Shown here: in pieces, positions 7,788 through 16,642 of the stretch | Numbering within the stretch: position 1 is the stretch's first letter | Layout of the letters: each line of letters begins with the position of its first letter | Assembly: GCF_046299575.1 (NCBI RefSeq) | Contig: NZ_JBKBHX010000001.1 | Coordinates: forward strand, 248,001 to 312,000 | DNA from: Thermaurantimonas sp046299575 | Lineage (GTDB): Bacteria; Bacteroidota; Bacteroidia; Flavobacteriales; Schleiferiaceae | Length of the DNA stretch: 64,000 bases | Reading direction: 5' to 3' | Notes under the pieces: generated by a model | What the model saw: the letters and a program-made list of their open reading frames with translations, nothing else | The model's database searches: none | What the model was told of the DNA's origin: nothing | Made by a program: the position numbers and the translations under genes

Positions 7788-8493
7788 ACCGGTACTCGAA
7801 GCCTTATTAGCTGGCAAGAGCATTGATAAAATCATTGTAAAAAAACAGCATGATCTTCCTATTGTAAAAGAAATAAAACTGCAAGCCAAGGCCAGAGGTA
7901 TTTATGTGCAAGAAGTACCAGCTGAAAAATTTCATTTTTTAAAAAACAAAAACCACCAATACGTAGCAGCGTGGCTTGCTGAGGTGGAATTTACAAGCGT
8001 TGATATTCTGGTACCTCAGCTTCTTTCAGAGGGAATTCTACCAGTGTTAGTAATACTAGATCGTGTCACTGATGTGCGAAACTTCGGCTCAATAGTTCGC
8101 ACAGCAGAGTGCCTAGGAGCCCATGCAGTAGTTATTCCAAAAAAAGGGAGTGCCTCTGTAAACAGCGATGCTATGAAGGCCTCAGCAGGTGCCTTAGCGC
8201 GCTTACCCATCTGCAGAGAAAACAACCTGCGCGATACCTTGCGCTTTCTGAACGAAAGCGGTTTTTCCACCATTGCTTGCACAGAAAAAGCCAATCAATC
8301 TTTGTACAATACGGAAGTGAAATTGCCCTTCGCCTTATTGATGGGAAATGAAGAAAACGGAATAGCTACCGATCTGCGCAAACTCTGCTCTGTAGAAGTA
8401 AAAATTCCCATGCAAGGGGCTACTGCTTCGCTGAATGTAGCGGTTGCGACAGGTATTGCTCTGTCTGCTCTTTTACAGCCTTATCAACATTAA
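7735..8493 (+). CDS. rlmB: 23S rRNA (guanosine-2'-O)-methyltransferase RlmB-type (TrmH/SpoU family)
   Basis: A 252-residue SPOUT methyltransferase. The N-terminal substrate-binding part starts LIFGSRPVLEALLAG. The catalytic domain shows DRVTDVRNFGSIVRTAECLG, the MGNEENGI motif 2 and the SLNVAVATGIAL motif 3 that forms the AdoMet-binding knot. RlmB methylates G2251 in 23S rRNA; close relatives modify tRNA, so the exact target is inferred. ATG 7735 is preferred to 7681, which would lengthen an already large overlap with the GWxTD gene. Its stop shares the palindrome TTAA (8490-8493) with the convergent cysteine desulfurase. Confidence 0.88.
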   Translation: MKETNNSDTSDTLIFGSRPVLEALLAGKSIDKIIVKKQHDLPIVKEIKLQAKARGIYVQEVPAEKFHFLKNKNHQYVAAWLAEVEFTSVDILVPQLLSEGILPVLVILDRVTDVRNFGSIVRTAECLGAHAVVIPKKGSASVNSDAMKASAGALARLPICRENNLRDTLRFLNESGFSTIACTEKANQSLYNTEVKLPFALLMGNEENGIATDLRKLCSVEVKIPMQGATASLNVAVATGIALSALLQPYQH

Positions 8494-9629
8494 TGAGGAA
8501 GACAAGCTGTAAGAATCTGTACGAAACGCGAAATTTCTTCTTCCGTAGTATTTATGCCCAGTGAAATGCGCAGGTTTGCCATTGAAATCCGATCGGGGTA
8601 CAGATGGCTAATTACATGCGAAGGCTTAAGACTTCCGCTATTGCAGGCGCTACCTGCTGAAACTGCTACTCCTTCCAAGTCAAGTGCAAAGAGCAATCGA
8701 CCAGTATCTGATTCCTGAGGCAAACAGATATTCACAATGCCAGGGTAATGAGCCTCTGAGAGTGGTTTAGGTCCATTAAAAATGGGTTGAAGTGGCTCAA
8801 GCAATTCAATTAAATGAGAAGATAGTTTCACAAATCGAGCAAGCATTTCTTCAGCATAGCAATGGGTGTATTCGAGTGCTGCGGCCATAGCAGGAATGAG
8901 TACAGCAGCCTCTGTACCACCACGCAGGCTTCGCTCCTGACTTCCACCGGCCACCAAGGGCGATTTATTCTGAACTGATTTGTGGATAAACAAAAAGCCC
9001 GTGCCCTTAGGCCCATAAAACTTATGGGCAGAACCTGAAACAAAATCGGCCTGATGAAGATCGGTTGAATATTTTCCTATAGCTTGCACACCGTCGATGA
9101 AAAGCAATGCCTTATGCTTGCGACAGATATTTGAAACCTCCCCAACGAGTGCGATGTTGCCCAGCTCATTGTGCACCCAAAGCAGTGCAACCAAAGCCTG
9201 CCCTTTTATTTCAGAAAGCACTTCATCGAGATGGTTTAAATCATAATTTCCCTCGGGGGTTAGCCGAAAATGCCGAATGCTGGCACCTACGTGTAGCCAA
9301 TGTGCAGCTGCCTCGAGTGTTGCTTTATGCTCAATTGGCGAAGTGACAAAGGTGTGTACACCGGCTTTATAAGCCATGGAAAACACCCAGTTGGCCGATT
9401 CAGTAGCTCCGGAAGTAAAGTACAATTCAGCTGGTAAAACATTGAGCACATTGGCCATTTGTCGCCGGGCGAGCTCCATTTGGGCCCTGGCTTTTCTTCC
9501 CAGGCTGTGCAAACTCGAGGGGTTTCCCCAATTTTCCATCGCTTGGACGATTGCCTCCTTTGCAGGCGTACACAGCGGTGTAGTCGATGCGTAATCGAGA
9601 TAAATCAATTCAGAGGATTTTATACTCAT
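8490..9629 (-). CDS. Cysteine desulfurase (class V PLP enzyme, NifS/IscS type)
   Basis: A 379-residue PLP enzyme that takes sulfur from cysteine for Fe-S clusters or tRNA thiolation. The PLP lysine is in SGSAHKFYGPKG (about K203), and the catalytic cysteine lies in the loop SAGSACNSGS (about C329). The N-terminus IYLDYASTTPL is typical. It begins immediately after the stop of the larger class V enzyme (TAAATG), so the two are probably one operon. No scaffold (iscU/nifU) or mnmA gene is next to it, so the sulfur acceptor is open. Confidence 0.93.
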   Translation of the reverse strand: MSIKSSELIYLDYASTTPLCTPAKEAIVQAMENWGNPSSLHSLGRKARAQMELARRQMANVLNVLPAELYFTSGATESANWVFSMAYKAGVHTFVTSPIEHKATLEAAAHWLHVGASIRHFRLTPEGNYDLNHLDEVLSEIKGQALVALLWVHNELGNIALVGEVSNICRKHKALLFIDGVQAIGKYSTDLHQADFVSGSAHKFYGPKGTGFLFIHKSVQNKSPLVAGGSQERSLRGGTEAAVLIPAMAAALEYTHCYAEEMLARFVKLSSHLIELLEPLQPIFNGPKPLSEAHYPGIVNICLPQESDTGRLLFALDLEGVAVSAGSACNSGSLKPSHVISHLYPDRISMANLRISLGINTTEEEISRFVQILTACLPH

Positions 9630-11147
9630 TTATTTAAACCATCTGGCCGCTAAACGGTGCTCGGCACTTTCTTGCTCGCTTTTGTGGGTAAATGTATTTG
9701 AAGAGGGGTGATAAATGTACTCTTGCTGATATTTTCTAAAGTTAAGTGCCACATCTTCAATAGCATCAGCTATGTAGCGAAGCTCATCAGCCGTCATTAC
9801 CGGATGTAGTGACAAGCGAATCCATCCGGGTTTTAAGGTAAGGTCTCCACGATCAATTAGGTCAGTAATCATCTTCGACTTTTCCTCATCTACACCGAGC
9901 AAGTAGTGCCCATAAGTACCAGCACAACTGCAACCTCCACGCACCTGAATGCCATACAAATCATTTAGCAGTTTTACACCAAGATTGTAGTGCAATCCAT
10001 CGATGTAAAAAGAGATTGCTCCAAGTCTAACACGATTGTTGCCGGCTAGAATGTGTAGGCCTGGTACGCACTCAAGGCGGTCGAAGATGTATTCGACCAT
10101 GGCATGTTCTCGCTCTCGAATTTTTGCGGGCTGTAGCTCTTCTTTCAGCTGAAAAGCTTTGGCTGCCTTGAGTAGTTGCAAAAATCCGGGTGTTCCGCCG
10201 TCTTCGCGCACTTCGATGTCGTCGTAGTAGCTGTGTCCACCCCAGGGATTCGTCCAAGTGACAGTACCACCACCAGGAATATCAGGTGATTTAAGTCGAT
10301 AGTATTTTTTATTGAAGATTAAGATACCCGGAGTTCCTGGCCCTCCCAGGAATTTATGAGGACTCAGAAAGATGGCATCAAGCCAGGCTAAGGGGCGATC
10401 GGCCGGGTGCATGTCAATATCAACATACGGACCTGAACAGGCAAAGTCCACAAAACAGCAGCCACCGGCCCGGTGCATGCGCTCGGCAATATCGTAGTAA
10501 GGTGTTTCAATACCGGTCACATTGCTGCATCCGGTTACCGACGCGTATTTATATTTTCTGTGCTTGTGCTTTTCGAGCAATTCGTCAAGGTGATTGAGGT
10601 CAACCAAACCATCGGCATCGGCCTTGATGAGCTCTACATACGCAATAGTTTCGAGCCAAGAAGTCTGATTGCTATGGTGCTCCATGTGGGTGATGAAGAC
10701 GACCGGACGTTCCTCATCGGGTATTGAAAAGTAATCTTTCAAACAATCCGGGTACTTCATCCCCAGGATGCGCTGAAACTTGTTGACAGCCGCCGTCATT
10801 CCAGTACCTACGGCTATGAGTACATCTTCAGGTCCGGCGTTTACACTGCGCTTGATGAGCTCGCGCGCCATATGATAAGCATGAGTCATCACAGCGCCTG
10901 TATAACTGGTCTCGGTGTGTGTATTGGCTACCATTGGCCCCACTTCATTCAGCAGCCATTCTTCGATGGGCCGGTACAATCGACCGCTGGCAATCCAATC
11001 AGCATATAAGAGGGGCTTTACACCAAAAGGTGTTTGCAGGGTTGTATTGTATCCTAATATATGCTTCCTGAAAGCCGAGAAATGCTCCTCGTGCGGAAGT
11101 TTTAGTTGGGAATCAATCTCGTGAGACGCTGCAGTAGAAGTGTGCAT
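9630..11147 (-). CDS. Aminotransferase class V-fold PLP-dependent enzyme, long Bacteroidota type
   Basis: About 505 residues, longer than NifS-type enzymes. PLP lysine in FLSPHKFLGGPGTPG; upstream are the THMEHHSNQTSW and VDFACSGPYVDIDMH segments of the cofactor pocket. A cysteine-containing loop (QVRGGCSCAGTYGH) lies where desulfurases carry the catalytic Cys, so sulfur chemistry is possible but unproved. The ATG at 11147 is chosen; ATG 11189 or TTG 11213 would add a hydrophobic stretch resembling a signal peptide, unlikely for a PLP enzyme. It is upstream of and adjacent to the cysteine desulfurase. Confidence 0.82.
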   Translation of the reverse strand: MHTSTAASHEIDSQLKLPHEEHFSAFRKHILGYNTTLQTPFGVKPLLYADWIASGRLYRPIEEWLLNEVGPMVANTHTETSYTGAVMTHAYHMARELIKRSVNAGPEDVLIAVGTGMTAAVNKFQRILGMKYPDCLKDYFSIPDEERPVVFITHMEHHSNQTSWLETIAYVELIKADADGLVDLNHLDELLEKHKHRKYKYASVTGCSNVTGIETPYYDIAERMHRAGGCCFVDFACSGPYVDIDMHPADRPLAWLDAIFLSPHKFLGGPGTPGILIFNKKYYRLKSPDIPGGGTVTWTNPWGGHSYYDDIEVREDGGTPGFLQLLKAAKAFQLKEELQPAKIREREHAMVEYIFDRLECVPGLHILAGNNRVRLGAISFYIDGLHYNLGVKLLNDLYGIQVRGGCSCAGTYGHYLLGVDEEKSKMITDLIDRGDLTLKPGWIRLSLHPVMTADELRYIADAIEDVALNFRKYQQEYIYHPSSNTFTHKSEQESAEHRLAARWFK

Positions 11148-11369
11148 AACGAGTAAAATAGCAACTACAAAGGTACGGGTATCGAACATAGTTTGTTTCG
11201 ATGAAATTCCCAACTTCCACTAAACTGTAAATAAACTATTTAATTAATTTCAAATTCTATTTTTTAAGCTATTATGCCCATTTTTCTCAACCGACTTAAC
11301 CAACCGTTTAATAGCCTCACATGCGATTATAAATTACTTTCGCACGGTTAATTTATTAATTTGACAAAA

Positions 11370-12761
11370 ATGAACTTTGACCTCATCGTATTAGGCACTG
11401 GACCAGGTGGCTATGTGGCTGCCATCAGAGCATCGCAGCTGGGCATGAAGGTAGCCGTAGTGGAAAAAGAATCGCTCGGCGGTATCTGTCTCAACTGGGG
11501 TTGTATTCCTACCAAAGCCTTGCTAAAAAGTGCCAACGTTTTCGAATACATAAAGCACGCAAAAGACTACGGTATTGAAATCCACGGCGAAGCGACGCCA
11601 AACTTCGAATCGGTAATCAAGCGCAGCCGTCAGGTAGCTGCCGGTATGAGCAACGGGGTAAACTTCCTCATGAAGAAAAACAAGATTACAGTAATCTCGG
11701 GCTACGGCAAGGTAAAACCAGGCAATAAACTGGAAGTAACCGATGCAGAAGGCAAAAAGTCTGAATATTCAGCCAAACACATCATCATAGCCACCGGTGG
11801 ACGTAGCCGCGAATTGCCAAATCTGCCGCAAGATGGCAAAAAAATCATCGGTTACCGCGAAGCTATGAATTTGCCCTCACAGCCTAAGAAAATGGTTGTA
11901 GTGGGTTCAGGTGCCATCGGCGTTGAGTTTGCCTATTTTTATGCAGCTATGGGCACCGATGTAACGATCGTCGAATACATGCCTAACATCGTACCGCTGG
12001 AAGATGAAGAAATTTCTAAAGCTCTTGAGCGCTCTTTCAAAAAGATGGGCATCAGGATTCTCACTTCCTCTGAAGTTACTAAGGCCAACACATCAGGCGA
12101 AGGTGTACGTGTATCCGTAAAAACACCAAAAGGAGAAGAGATAATTGAATGCGACATCGTCCTCTCAGCCGTAGGCATCGTTGCCAACATCGAAAACATT
12201 GGTCTCGAAGAGGTTGGCATTAAAACCGAAAAAGGAAAAATCGTCGTTGACCAATTTTACCGAACTAATGTGCCTGGGTACTATGCCATAGGCGACTGCG
12301 TACCTGGACAGGCATTGGCTCATGTGGCCTCGGCTGAAGGCATAATCTGCGTAGAAAAAATTGCTGGCCACAATCCTGAACCACTGAATTACAACAACAT
12401 ACCAGGCTGTACCTACTGCTCACCTGAGATTGCAAGCGTAGGTTACACCGAAAAAGCTGCTCGCGAAGCTGGCTATGAAATCCGCGTAGGTAAGTTTCCC
12501 TTCTCAGCCAGCGGAAAAGCTTCGGCCGCAGGTCATAAAGATGGATTTGTGAAAGTAATATTCGACGCCAAATACGGCGAATTTCTCGGATGCCACATGA
12601 TCGGTGCCAATGTAACTGAAATGATTGCTGAAGCAGTAGTGGCTCGCAAACTCGAGACTACAGGCCACGAGATCATTAAGTCAGTACACCCCCATCCCAC
12701 TATGAGCGAGGCCATTATGGAAGCCACGGCAGATGCCTACGGTGAAGTAATCCATTTATAG
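11370..12761 (+). CDS. lpdA: Dihydrolipoyl dehydrogenase (E3)
   Basis: A 463-residue flavoprotein that reoxidises lipoamide in 2-oxoacid dehydrogenase complexes or the glycine cleavage system. FAD motif GTGPGGYVAAIRA at the N-terminus, redox pair CLNWGC (C40/C45), NAD motif VVVGSGAIGVEFA near 175, second FAD motif YYAIGDC near 308, and the catalytic HPHPTMSE near the end. ATG 11370 is used rather than TTG 11361. It stands alone, without E1 or E2 genes, and is followed by a strong terminator. Confidence 0.96.
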   Translation: MNFDLIVLGTGPGGYVAAIRASQLGMKVAVVEKESLGGICLNWGCIPTKALLKSANVFEYIKHAKDYGIEIHGEATPNFESVIKRSRQVAAGMSNGVNFLMKKNKITVISGYGKVKPGNKLEVTDAEGKKSEYSAKHIIIATGGRSRELPNLPQDGKKIIGYREAMNLPSQPKKMVVVGSGAIGVEFAYFYAAMGTDVTIVEYMPNIVPLEDEEISKALERSFKKMGIRILTSSEVTKANTSGEGVRVSVKTPKGEEIIECDIVLSAVGIVANIENIGLEEVGIKTEKGKIVVDQFYRTNVPGYYAIGDCVPGQALAHVASAEGIICVEKIAGHNPEPLNYNNIPGCTYCSPEIASVGYTEKAAREAGYEIRVGKFPFSASGKASAAGHKDGFVKVIFDAKYGEFLGCHMIGANVTEMIAEAVVARKLETTGHEIIKSVHPHPTMSEAIMEATADAYGEVIHL

Positions 12762-12789
12762 AGTTACAATTTAATATTGTAAAATAAAG

Positions 12790-12818
12790 AAGCCCCGGTA
12801 AAAACCGGGGCTTTTTAA
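12790..12818 (+). terminator. Rho-independent terminator of lpdA
   Basis: AAGCCCCGG (12790-12798), loop TAAAAA, CCGGGGCTT (12805-12813), then TTTAATTT. Confidence 0.9.
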
Positions 12819-12825
12819 TTTCTGT

Positions 12826-12857
12826 AAAAAAAAAAAATACCCACCAAAAAAGGTGGG
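12826..12857 (-). terminator. Terminator of tRNA-Gln
   Basis: On the minus strand CCCACC and GGTGGG enclose six T, followed by a long T tract (A tract on the plus strand at 12826-12838). It lies 9 bp past the tRNA 3' end. Confidence 0.85.
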
Positions 12858-12866
12858 TTATTAAGG

Positions 12867-12937
12867 TTGCCCGAGCTGGATTCGAACCAACACAGACGGA
12901 ACCAAAATCCGTAGTCCTGCCATTAGACGATCGGGCA
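12867..12937 (-). tRNA. tRNA-Gln(TTG)
   Basis: The minus strand folds as a cloverleaf: acceptor arms TGCCCGA and TCGGGCA, anticodon stem ACGGA/TCCGT with loop TTTTGGT giving anticodon TTG (glutamine), and TPsiC arm with GGTTCGAATCC. No CCA is encoded; the base after the acceptor stem is A. It starts with U1-A72, as usual for tRNA-Gln. Confidence 0.95.
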
Positions 12938-12958
12938 ATTTTTCCTCAAATCGGGCTG

Positions 12959-12988
12959 CAAATATACGATTGATGCATTTTTGAGCAA
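12959..12988 (-). promoter_or_regulatory. Bacteroidota promoter of tRNA-Gln
   Basis: Minus-strand TTG (12988-12986), 19 bp spacer, TATATTTG (12966-12959). This is the consensus TTG-N19-TAnnTTTG arrangement, about 20 bases upstream of the mature tRNA 5' end. It is the best promoter in the window. Confidence 0.75.
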
Positions 12989-13005
12989 GACATAAGTAAA
13001 AATTT

Positions 13006-14436
13006 TTAAACATTCTCAGCCGGAGCCTCAACTTCCTTATAACCAAATAGATGCTTAGAACGAATAATCTCCTCTACGCCTTCTGGGAGCATTTCACCCC
13101 ATCCTGGTTCGCCTTTTTTAATCATCCTTAACACTCTTGGTGAAAAGATGTGCAGAATGTTTGGGTCATAGGTTTCTATGTCTTTTATGCGTCCATTAAA
13201 TGTGAGGTATTCAAACAGAGGCCTGAGCCTTGGGTGTACCCACATGTTCTGAGTAGTTTCCAGGGGACTGTCTTCCGTCGGTTTTGAGGGGTATACGTAA
13301 ATTTTTAAATCACGTGAAAACATGATTCCCATTGCTTCCAAAATTCCGCCGGGCAAAGAGCGGTAGTACTTTTCGTTAAATACGTCTTTTAAGCTCGACA
13401 CTCCCAAAATTATGCCCATACGCGCCTTTGTAAATTCTGAGAAATAGTGCACGAGCTTGTAATACTCCTGAAAGTTGGAAATTAAAACCTTATATCCGAG
13501 CGAACACAATATCTCAGCTCTGTCTAGAAAGTCTTGTTCATCGATTTCGCCTTCAGCGCGCAGGTTGTTTAGGGTGATTTCGAAGAGCACTTCTACGTTA
13601 TCTTTTTTCACCTTCGGATCGCGCAAGAAGTACTCATAGCCCTTTTTCATCATATCCATATTCACCTTTGTTACGGGGCGAAAACTTCCGCGCAATGCCA
13701 AGATATTCTTTTTGTACAACAAGCCGGCCGGCAAAAGATTGTTTCCATCTGGACCAAAAATTACTGCGTCAGTAAAGCCGTTTTTGATTAGCTGCAGCGA
13801 AAGCAAACGATTGTCCACACCTTCGAAATCAGGACCCGATACATTAATCATGTCGATCTCTACCTTGTCACGCGAAAGGTTGTCGTAGAGCGATTTCAGC
13901 AGTTCATTCGGGTCGTTTATGATGTGAAAGCATGCATATATGAGGTTAACTCCCATGATGCCGATGGTCTCTTGCTGCAGCACAGCCTCGTTTTCCTTTA
14001 GCCTTACATGGAAGATTACTTCATTTGGCGGACTGTCGGGGGTGAGTTGAAATTTACAGCCCATCCATCCATGGCCCTTGTAGCGTTTGGCAAAGTCAAT
14101 GGTAGCTACCGTATTGGCATAGGTAAAGAAACACTTATCCGGGTTTTTAGACCGGTCGATACGCTCCTCCACGAGTCTGTATTCCTGAGCAAGCATTTTG
14201 CGAAGACGGCTTTCAGTTACATATCGACCGTCGGGCTCACGCCCGTAAATAGCATCGCTGAAATCTTTGTCGTAGGCGCTCATTGCTTTAGCAACGGTAC
14301 CTGATGCTCCACCTGCTCTGAAAAAGTGCCTTACCACCTCCTGGCCCGCACCTATCTCAGCAAAAGTGCCGTAAATCTGACTGTTAAGATTTATTTTAAG
14401 GGCTTTCTGCTGGGTGGTGAGAATGTAACGTTCCAT
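13006..14436 (-). CDS. Conserved Bacteroidota cytosolic protein of unknown function
   Basis: A 476-residue soluble protein without signal peptide or membrane helix. It has a highly conserved-looking N-terminal block (FAEIGAGQEVVRHFFRAGGA, residues 25-44). I recall close relatives throughout Flavobacteriia whose database names conflict (nicotinate-mononucleotide adenylyltransferase, TonB-dependent receptor). No nucleotidyltransferase HxGH motif is visible and it is clearly not an outer-membrane receptor, so I assign no activity. It is followed downstream by tRNA-Gln on the same strand. Confidence 0.8.
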   Translation of the reverse strand: MERYILTTQQKALKINLNSQIYGTFAEIGAGQEVVRHFFRAGGASGTVAKAMSAYDKDFSDAIYGREPDGRYVTESRLRKMLAQEYRLVEERIDRSKNPDKCFFTYANTVATIDFAKRYKGHGWMGCKFQLTPDSPPNEVIFHVRLKENEAVLQQETIGIMGVNLIYACFHIINDPNELLKSLYDNLSRDKVEIDMINVSGPDFEGVDNRLLSLQLIKNGFTDAVIFGPDGNNLLPAGLLYKKNILALRGSFRPVTKVNMDMMKKGYEYFLRDPKVKKDNVEVLFEITLNNLRAEGEIDEQDFLDRAEILCSLGYKVLISNFQEYYKLVHYFSEFTKARMGIILGVSSLKDVFNEKYYRSLPGGILEAMGIMFSRDLKIYVYPSKPTEDSPLETTQNMWVHPRLRPLFEYLTFNGRIKDIETYDPNILHIFSPRVLRMIKKGEPGWGEMLPEGVEEIIRSKHLFGYKEVEAPAENV

Positions 14437-14485
14437 TCAAATAGGTTTTAACAAATTTACATTAGGACCAGGGAAACATGATGTT

Positions 14486-15196
14486 TCAGATTTTATAAAA
14501 AGGCTTTAAAATCACGTTTGGTTCGTCGTCAGAGCATATGGCGCGGTTGAGAAAATGGACGAAATCTTTCAGCGGCAGTAAATGCTCGATGAGCATTGGA
14601 AGCGTTTCAGAATCAGATAACTGGCTATAGTTAAGCGGATGTGTAACTGTAAAGGATTTTAACTTTAAATATTTGATGGCCGGATTGTTTTCTTCATATC
14701 CTTTTGGCGGTCGAGTGAGTGTCCACATCTCTTCAAAGTCGAGATCAGAATAAATAGCTTTAAATGCTGGATTGTTTAAAATGTCTGAAAATTCATCCCA
14801 ATACAGGTCAATATCGTTGCGGATTTTCTTCAGCACCTCAGCCGGGGGCATATATACGCCTCCGCCTACGAAGCTCTCTTCCAAGTCGAAATGCACGTAG
14901 TAACCGGCAAGGTCACCTTTGCGACCATCGGGAGCAAATCCAAGCGAAACATGGGTTTTGTAGGGTCGCTTATCAGCAGAAAAACGAATGTCGCGATTTA
15001 TTCTGAAAAGGCATTGAGAGGGCTTTGTATTTGCCAGTTCATGGTCGTTTGTTTTAAGAGCTTTCAGGATATATTCAGCGGCTGTGAGCAACTCTTTTCG
15101 ATAGAGCTCATAGTCCTTGCGATGCTGAGAAAACCAATCTTTATGATTGTTCTCCCGCAATTTTTCCAAAAACACTAAACTTTCTTCAGAAAGCAT
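14486..15196 (-). CDS. DUF2461 domain-containing protein
   Basis: A 236-residue protein matching the DUF2461/TIGR02453 family: N-terminal LRENNHKDWFSQHRKDY, central FRINRDIRFSADKRPYKTH and GYYVHFD. Family members are soluble, found widely in bacteria and some fungi, and have no agreed function. It is separated from the gene at 13006 by 49 bp on the same strand and may be co-transcribed. Confidence 0.88.
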   Translation of the reverse strand: MLSEESLVFLEKLRENNHKDWFSQHRKDYELYRKELLTAAEYILKALKTNDHELANTKPSQCLFRINRDIRFSADKRPYKTHVSLGFAPDGRKGDLAGYYVHFDLEESFVGGGVYMPPAEVLKKIRNDIDLYWDEFSDILNNPAFKAIYSDLDFEEMWTLTRPPKGYEENNPAIKYLKLKSFTVTHPLNYSQLSDSETLPMLIEHLLPLKDFVHFLNRAICSDDEPNVILKPFYKI

Positions 15197-15281
15197 AAAA
15201 AATACATTTAAACCGAGATTATTGAAATATTTGATACCAGTATCTCGTTATAGAACAAGTTAACAAATAAAATGTGCGCCT

Positions 15282-15431
15282 ATGCAACAAACTATTACGC
15301 CTTCGCAAAAAAAATCACCTAATAATTCAAAAAAGCCCAAAAAATCCACCATTCAACGTCTTTTGAATTATTCAAAGTCAGTCGTTGTGGTTGAGTCAGA
15401 TGCGCGTAAGTGGCTCATCAATCTGAATTAA
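15282..15431 (+). CDS. Small basic protein, 49 residues
   Basis: ATG 15282 to TAA 15429-15431. The first part is rich in K, S, P and Q; the second part (STIQRLLNYSKSVVVVESD) looks like a helix plus a short strand, and resembles a class of short Bacteroidota proteins with a -TI-LLNYSKS- core ending in LNLN. I cannot name the family. It lies in the gap between divergent neighbours, 80 bp before the TerC gene. Could be a chance frame. Confidence 0.4.
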   Translation: MQQTITPSQKKSPNNSKKPKKSTIQRLLNYSKSVVVVESDARKWLINLN

Positions 15432-15510
15432 CGATTAATTATAAAGAAATCAAGGGATTGAGACAGCCTCATCAGGTGTGGGCATAAATACTTTTGCCTC
15501 AGGGTACTGT

Positions 15511-16587
15511 ATGAGCGAACAGATTTTTTTTGCCGTATTTCTTGCGGTTATTTTCCTAATCCTTGCTTTCGATTTAGGTATATTCCAGCACGATAAGCAT
15601 GAAGTTTCTTTTCGGGAGGCCCTTTTTTGGACGAGCGCATGGTTTGGCCTGTCGATGGGATTTTATTATTTTCTTAAATTCTATGGTCATTGGATTCATA
15701 ATCCTGAGACTGTTGAAGAGATTATAGCCATCACCGAAAAATACCGACAGAGACTGGATGTGACAGGGCTAAGCTTCGAAGATGCTTTGCAGCGATACCG
15801 AAATCTCATTGCACTGGAGTATCTGACAGGTTACTTTATTGAATACAGCCTTTCGGCTGACAATCTCTTTGTGATTTTACTGATTTTCAGAAATTTTGGT
15901 GTCCGAAAAAGGGATTACAAGACCATATTGATCTGGGGTATTCTGGGGGCTGTAGTTTTTCGCTTTACGTTTATTTTCCTGGGTGCTGAGTTGATACAGC
16001 GGTTTCACTTTTTGCTTTATGTGTTTGGTGCATTTTTAATTTATTCAGGTTTTAAGGTGTTGACCAGCAAAAAAGAAGATGAAGATATTACCCCGGAAGG
16101 TCATCCTTTGGTAAAACTGGCAAGTAAACACCTTAACGTATTTCCAAGGAACGTAAAGTCGCTGCTCATGTTTCGCCATCCAGACCACAGAAAAACTTAC
16201 GTAACACCCCTGTTCATTGTATTGCTGATGGTAGAATTCAGCGATATCATCTTTGCAGTGGACAGTGTGCCGGCCATATTTTCCATTACGTTAGATCCAT
16301 ATATTGTGTTCTTTTCCAATATTTTTGCTATCCTGGGGCTTAGGAGTTTGTTTTTTCTACTGGCCAAGGTGGTCGATCTGTTTCACTATCTCACTTACGG
16401 CCTTGGTATATTATTGATATTTATAGGTTTAAAATTGGTTTTCGAACACTACTTTGACCTTTTAGGCATACATGCGTTCGAGTCATTGATGGTCGTAGTG
16501 TCGATACTGGTCCTCTCGATAGTAGCCAGCCTAATCCGAAGCATGGTGCTTTGGCGGAGAAATGAAAAAACCCGGCATTCTCCTTAG
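15511..16587 (+). CDS. TerC/Alx family integral membrane protein
   Basis: A 358-residue protein with about eight to nine membrane helices. Family hallmarks: FDLGIFQHDKHEVSFREA in the N-terminal region, EYSLSADNLFVILLIF near 115 and VEFSDIIFAVDSVPAIF near 245, the acidic membrane motifs thought to bind a metal. TerC/Alx proteins are linked to manganese export and to metalation of exported enzymes; tellurite resistance is the historical name. ATG 15511 is preferred over GTG 15478. The terminator's 5' arm lies in the last codons. Confidence 0.92.
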   Translation: MSEQIFFAVFLAVIFLILAFDLGIFQHDKHEVSFREALFWTSAWFGLSMGFYYFLKFYGHWIHNPETVEEIIAITEKYRQRLDVTGLSFEDALQRYRNLIALEYLTGYFIEYSLSADNLFVILLIFRNFGVRKRDYKTILIWGILGAVVFRFTFIFLGAELIQRFHFLLYVFGAFLIYSGFKVLTSKKEDEDITPEGHPLVKLASKHLNVFPRNVKSLLMFRHPDHRKTYVTPLFIVLLMVEFSDIIFAVDSVPAIFSITLDPYIVFFSNIFAILGLRSLFFLLAKVVDLFHYLTYGLGILLIFIGLKLVFEHYFDLLGIHAFESLMVVVSILVLSIVASLIRSMVLWRRNEKTRHSP

Positions 16588-16609
16588 GTAAGACTTAACC
16601 GGGTTTTTT
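16565..16609 (+). terminator. Terminator overlapping the 3' end of the TerC gene
   Basis: AAAAAACCCGG (16565-16575) pairs perfectly with CCGGGTTTTTT (16599-16609). The left arm codes for the Lys-Thr-Arg of the TerC C-terminus and the stop codon is in the loop. Confidence 0.8.
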
Positions 16610-16642
16610 AAAAAGAGACGTAGATCCGCTCTTTTAGAGATT

